The notes under the pieces are model-generated. The model was not told the origin of the DNA, did no database searches, and worked only from the letters and a program-made list of their open reading frames with translations. Position numbers and translations under genes: made by a program. Below, one piece after another: positions 60,628 through 64,000 of a stretch of 64,000 nt of DNA; within the stretch, counting starts at the first letter, position 1; the number at the start of each line of letters is the position of its first letter. This stretch comes from Labilibaculum sp. (GTDB taxonomy: Bacteria; Bacteroidota; Bacteroidia; Bacteroidales; Marinifilaceae), in NCBI RefSeq assembly GCF_963664555.1, contig NZ_OY761461.1, forward strand, positions 4,443,769-4,507,768, in the 5' to 3' direction.

Positions 60628-61596
60628 ATGCGAATTTCTGTAATAGATTTAGGAACGAATACATTTAATTTACTCGTTGCAGAATGGGATGGAACTGGAA
60701 TTCCAAAAATTCTGAACCGTTCAAAATACGCAACAAAAATAGGGAAAGGTGGCATCAACAATAATATAATTACTGATGAAGCAATTGAAAGAGCTAAAAA
60801 TGCCTTTGATACAATAATCGAAATTTCAAATCAACTTGAGGTATCAAAAACCCTTGCTTTTGCTACCTCTGCAATAAGATCTGCAGAGAATGGTGACGCA
60901 TTTGTAAAATTAATTGAGGAGAAATACCATGTCAATATCGAAATTATTTCGGGAGACAGAGAAGCAGATTTGATTTTTTCAGGAACAAAAAAAGCCTTTG
61001 ATTTAAATCATGAACCAATTGCAATACTTGATATTGGTGGTGGCAGTAACGAAATTATTATTGCTAACAATGAAAAAGTATTTTGGAAAAACAGCTATCC
61101 TCTGGGAATGACCCGGTTATTGGAGAAATTCAATCCTACCGATCCTATTAATAAAAATATGGTGAAGGATATTGAAGCATATCTAAAATCTCAAATGACC
61201 GATTTATTTGAAGCTCTGGACATCCACTCTGTAAAAACATTAATAGGTTCTTCCGGATCATTCGACACATTCAAACAAATATTGGTTGCTAACAATCCTG
61301 AAGTAAATGGCTTTCCAACAACGCATTTTGAAATTAAACTAAAAGATTTTTTCAAATTGCACCAATTATTTTTAGCTTCTACTCTTGACGAAAGAGAACA
61401 AATGCCGGGAATGGATCCTGTTCGGGTTGAGCTGATCGTTATAGCCAGTATTTTCATCAATTATCTGGTAAAAGAATCAGGAATTAGTAAATTGTTCCAA
61501 TCTTCTTTTGCACTAAAAGAAGGTGCTCTTTTTGAATTTATTGAAAAAAACTCCAGCATTGCTGACAAAAATAAAATGATAGAAATAAAAAAATAA
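60628..61596 (+). CDS. Ppx/GppA family phosphatase
   Basis: 322 residues of the actin-like ASKHA fold. Phosphate 1 MRISVIDLGTNTFNLLVAEW, phosphate 2 AILDIGGGSNEIII, and IISGDREADLIFSG between them. Only the two N-terminal domains are present, which suits exopolyphosphatase or pppGpp phosphohydrolase of the short type; which of the two is undecided. Two bases before the response-regulator gene, so polyphosphate/ppGpp turnover and the regulator may be linked. Confidence 0.9.
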   Translation: MRISVIDLGTNTFNLLVAEWDGTGIPKILNRSKYATKIGKGGINNNIITDEAIERAKNAFDTIIEISNQLEVSKTLAFATSAIRSAENGDAFVKLIEEKYHVNIEIISGDREADLIFSGTKKAFDLNHEPIAILDIGGGSNEIIIANNEKVFWKNSYPLGMTRLLEKFNPTDPINKNMVKDIEAYLKSQMTDLFEALDIHSVKTLIGSSGSFDTFKQILVANNPEVNGFPTTHFEIKLKDFFKLHQLFLASTLDEREQMPGMDPVRVELIVIASIFINYLVKESGISKLFQSSFALKEGALFEFIEKNSSIADKNKMIEIKK

Positions 61597-61598
61597 GC

Positions 61599-62762
61599 AT
61601 GTCAAAAATTCTGATCATCGACGACGAGAAAAGTATTCGCAACACTTTAAGAGAAATATTGAGTTACGAAGATTATGAAATAAGTCTTGCCGAAAATGGC
61701 CTTGAAGGAATTGAATTGGCTAAATCAGATGAATTTGATGTTATTTTGTGCGACATTAAAATGCCGCAAATGGATGGGATTGAAGTTCTTGAGAAAACAC
61801 AAGAACTTGGATTAGATACTCCTGTAATAATGATTTCAGGTCATGGAAATATTGATACTGCAGTAGAAGCCATTAAAAAAGGAGCTTTTGATTTTCTTGA
61901 GAAACCATTGGATTTGAATCGCATTTTAATAACGATTCGAAATGCCATGGACAAATCAAAACTTATTACAGAAACCAAAGTTCTGAAGCGAAAGGTAAGC
62001 AAGAAATATGAGATGATTGGGACTTCCCAGGTACTGGAATCAGTTAATAGTATGATTGACAAGGTTGCTCCAACCGATGCTCGGGTTCTGATTACCGGTC
62101 CAAACGGAACGGGAAAAGAATTGGTTGCTCATCGTATCCATGAACAAAGTAACCGTTCGAAATGTCCGTTTATTGAAGTAAACTGTGCTGCTATTCCTTC
62201 AGAATTAATAGAAAGTGAACTTTTCGGTCACGAAAAAGGATCATTTACTTCGGCAATCAAGCAACGCAAAGGAAAATTTGAACTTGCCGACGGCGGCACT
62301 CTTTTTTTAGATGAAATTGGTGACATGAGTTTATCTGCACAAGCAAAAGTTTTGCGTGCTTTACAGGAAAACAGAATTACCCGAGTAGGCGGAGATAAAG
62401 AAATAAAAGTAAACGTTAGAGTTATTGCTGCCACAAATAAAAATTTAGCCGCAGAAATTGAAAACAATAATTTTCGGGAAGATTTGTATCATCGATTGAG
62501 TGTTATCTTGATATCGGTGCCTCCTTTAAACGATAGAACTGAAGATATTCCGCTGCTGGCAAATCATTTTATTGAGACGATCTGCGACGAAATGGGTGTG
62601 CCGCAAAAAAGTATTGATGATGAAGCAATCAGCGAATTGCAAAAAATAAACTATACAGGAAACATACGTGAATTCAGAAATATTATTGAACGATTGATCA
62701 TTCTAGGCCAAGATAGAATTTCGGTGGAGGATGTAAAATCCTATACCAAATCTTCCAACTGA
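61599..62762 (+). CDS. NtrC-type response regulator without DNA-binding domain
   Basis: 387 residues. Receiver domain with D52 in VILCDIKMPQMDG and Lys102 in FLEKPLDLN; AAA+ domain with Walker A GPNGTGKE, Walker B LFLDEIGDM and the sigma-54 contact loop GSFTSA at 214-219 (canonical GAFTGA). It ends soon after the sensor II region (NYTGNIREFRNIIERLII) and has no Fis-type helix-turn-helix, so it may act without a specific DNA site or through a partner. Translationally close to ppx and to the lyase (2 bases each). Confidence 0.92.
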   Translation: MSKILIIDDEKSIRNTLREILSYEDYEISLAENGLEGIELAKSDEFDVILCDIKMPQMDGIEVLEKTQELGLDTPVIMISGHGNIDTAVEAIKKGAFDFLEKPLDLNRILITIRNAMDKSKLITETKVLKRKVSKKYEMIGTSQVLESVNSMIDKVAPTDARVLITGPNGTGKELVAHRIHEQSNRSKCPFIEVNCAAIPSELIESELFGHEKGSFTSAIKQRKGKFELADGGTLFLDEIGDMSLSAQAKVLRALQENRITRVGGDKEIKVNVRVIAATNKNLAAEIENNNFREDLYHRLSVILISVPPLNDRTEDIPLLANHFIETICDEMGVPQKSIDDEAISELQKINYTGNIREFRNIIERLIILGQDRISVEDVKSYTKSSN

Positions 62763-62764
62763 TC

Positions 62765-64000
62765 ATGAGAACCGAATCTGATTTTATAGGACAAAGGGAA
62801 ATTCCAAAAGATGCTCTTTGGGGAATTCATTCTCTTCGGGCCAAAGAAAATTTCCCAGATCAAACTGCCTTTCATAAAGAGTGGTTTATGGCAATTGGTA
62901 TTGTAAAGCAAGCTTGTTACAAAACTTATTCAAACTTTTTAAAGGCTATACAAGACAAATTTCCGAATGAAAAATTTCCTTTTCAATTGATCGAATCCAA
63001 CTTAATTGAAGAATTGGAAAAGGTTTCTGCTGAAATAAATGCAGGAAAACATTTTGAACATTTTATAGTCCCTGCAATTCAGGGCGGTGCCGGCACAAGC
63101 ATCAACATGAATGTAAATGAAATAATTTCCAACCGGACTCTTGTAAAAACAGGAAAATCTGCAGGTTCATACCATGATATCGATCCTTTCGAACACGCCA
63201 ACGTATTTCAGTCCACAAATGATGTTATTCCCACTTCTTTAAAAGTAGCATGTATTCGTCTCTTACAGGAATTGGAAGAATCGATCAACACTCTTCGTAT
63301 GGAAGTGGAAAAGACTGAAAGCAAACACCGAAATGTATTGCGCCAGGCTTATACTCAAATGCAAGCGGCTGTTCCATCCTCTTACGATAAATTATTCAGT
63401 ACCTATAACAATGCTCTTTCGAGAGATTGGTGGAGAGTTTCGAAATGTTTCGAACGAATTAAAGAAGTTAATTTAGGTGGTGGAGCCATTGGAACAGGCC
63501 TGTCAATTCCACGATTTTTTATTATGGAAGTGGTTCCGAATCTTCAAAAATTAACCGGTTTACCCATAACACGGTCAGAGAATTTATCTGATGCGACCGC
63601 CAATCAGGATACTTTTGTTGAGGTTCATGCAACTCTAAAAGCTCATGCTGTAAATTTGGAGAAAATGGTTTCCGATCTCCGTTTACTGGGATCTGATTTA
63701 TTTGTGAACCGGGAAGTATATTTACCACAAAAACAGGTCGGGAGTTCAATTATGCCAGGGAAAATAAATCCGGTAATTCCTGAATTTGTGATCAGTGTTG
63801 CCCATAAAATTTACGCTAATGACCTGATGATTAGCAATCTCTCCGGACAAGGCTGCCTGGAATTAAATGCTTATTTACCTTCCATTGGTCATGCTTTACT
63901 CGACAGCATAAAACTACTGATTGCAGCCAACAACAGTTTGGTCAGAAATTTATTCCGGGAATTGGAAATAAAAACAAATCCTATTGAAGAAAGTATCCTG
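62765..64000 (+). CDS. Divergent aspartase/fumarase-family lyase, partial at window edge
   Basis: 412 codons, still open at the window end. Fumarase/aspartase superfamily signatures: QGGAGTSINMNVNEIISN, FQSTNDVIPTSLK and GSSIMPGKINPVIPE with the mobile serine loop. Aspartase identity is likely, but one usually constant region differs: TQMQAAVPSSYDKLF replaces the TxxQDAxPxTLGQEF block, losing the Asp. Related genes accompany hydE/hydF/hydG of [FeFe] hydrogenase in some anaerobes. Starts two bases after the regulator, so probably in its operon. Function left open. Confidence 0.85.
   Translation, partial: MRTESDFIGQREIPKDALWGIHSLRAKENFPDQTAFHKEWFMAIGIVKQACYKTYSNFLKAIQDKFPNEKFPFQLIESNLIEELEKVSAEINAGKHFEHFIVPAIQGGAGTSINMNVNEIISNRTLVKTGKSAGSYHDIDPFEHANVFQSTNDVIPTSLKVACIRLLQELEESINTLRMEVEKTESKHRNVLRQAYTQMQAAVPSSYDKLFSTYNNALSRDWWRVSKCFERIKEVNLGGGAIGTGLSIPRFFIMEVVPNLQKLTGLPITRSENLSDATANQDTFVEVHATLKAHAVNLEKMVSDLRLLGSDLFVNREVYLPQKQVGSSIMPGKINPVIPEFVISVAHKIYANDLMISNLSGQGCLELNAYLPSIGHALLDSIKLLIAANNSLVRNLFRELEIKTNPIEESIL

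Noticed and set aside
1..64000. tRNA, rRNA, insertion sequence or prophage
   Set aside because: No cloverleaf-like sequence, transposase, integrase or terminal inverted repeat was noticed on either strand; a tRNAscan or IS search could overturn this.

Overview
The window is a chromosomal segment of an AT-rich member of the Bacteroidota, most likely an anaerobic or facultative marine-type lineage near the Marinilabiliales (inference from gene content; no rRNA gene is present to test it). Evidence: gliding/T9SS genes (gldE, gldD, a T9SS type B cargo C-terminus), families largely confined to the phylum (DUF4290 beside murA, a DUF6261-like protein), promoters of the form TTG-N19..23-TAnnTTTG, and almost no Shine-Dalgarno sequences.

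Layout. 1-10.6 kb: a partial DsbD, RNase G, a 30-residue mS38/AURKAIP1-like ribosomal protein, HU, then the conserved cluster mutY-ssb-gldE-gldD-phosphopantetheinyl transferase, a PafA-like protein with a ruined metal site, and a fluoride exporter with its DUF190 partner. 10.7-20 kb: ychF, two secreted proteins (transglutaminase-like and VWA), transketolase, an ECF sigma/anti-sigma/Spy-like operon and hisS. 20-23.6 kb is the only accessory-looking stretch: two small membrane proteins, a 426-residue orphan bracketed by a 20-bp direct repeat, a possible 24-residue peptide, a 41/42-bp tandem repeat and a DUF6261-like gene. 23.6-27.4 kb: ettA, a stand-alone receiver protein and eno.

27.5-45.5 kb is the complete str-S10-spc-alpha ribosomal block on the minus strand (rpsL-rpsG-fusA-rpsJ through rpoA-rplQ, with secY, map, infA and rpmJ), driven by two near-identical promoters at its head. 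Divergent from it is a second EF-G (45.9-48.1 kb) with an altered GTPase centre, comparable to the Bacteroides EF-G2 paralog. 48-58 kb: a T9SS cargo protein, a PcrA/UvrD helicase, DUF4290 with a long foldable leader, murA with the Cys-to-Asp change linked to fosfomycin resistance, a TlpA-like thioredoxin, and grpE-dnaJ behind a nested inverted repeat. 58-64 kb: a NatA/NatB-type ABC exporter, then a tight operon of a Ppx/GppA phosphatase, an NtrC-type regulator lacking its DNA-binding domain, and a divergent aspartase-family lyase cut by the window edge.

Most of the window is housekeeping. I found no CRISPR array, insertion sequence, prophage, tRNA or rRNA. The best candidates for under-described biology are the GTPase-altered EF-G paralog, the PafA-like putative pseudoenzyme, the repeat-bracketed orphan region at 20.7-22.7 kb, the structured leader before DUF4290-murA, the inverted repeat before grpE, and the divergent lyase with its HTH-less regulator.
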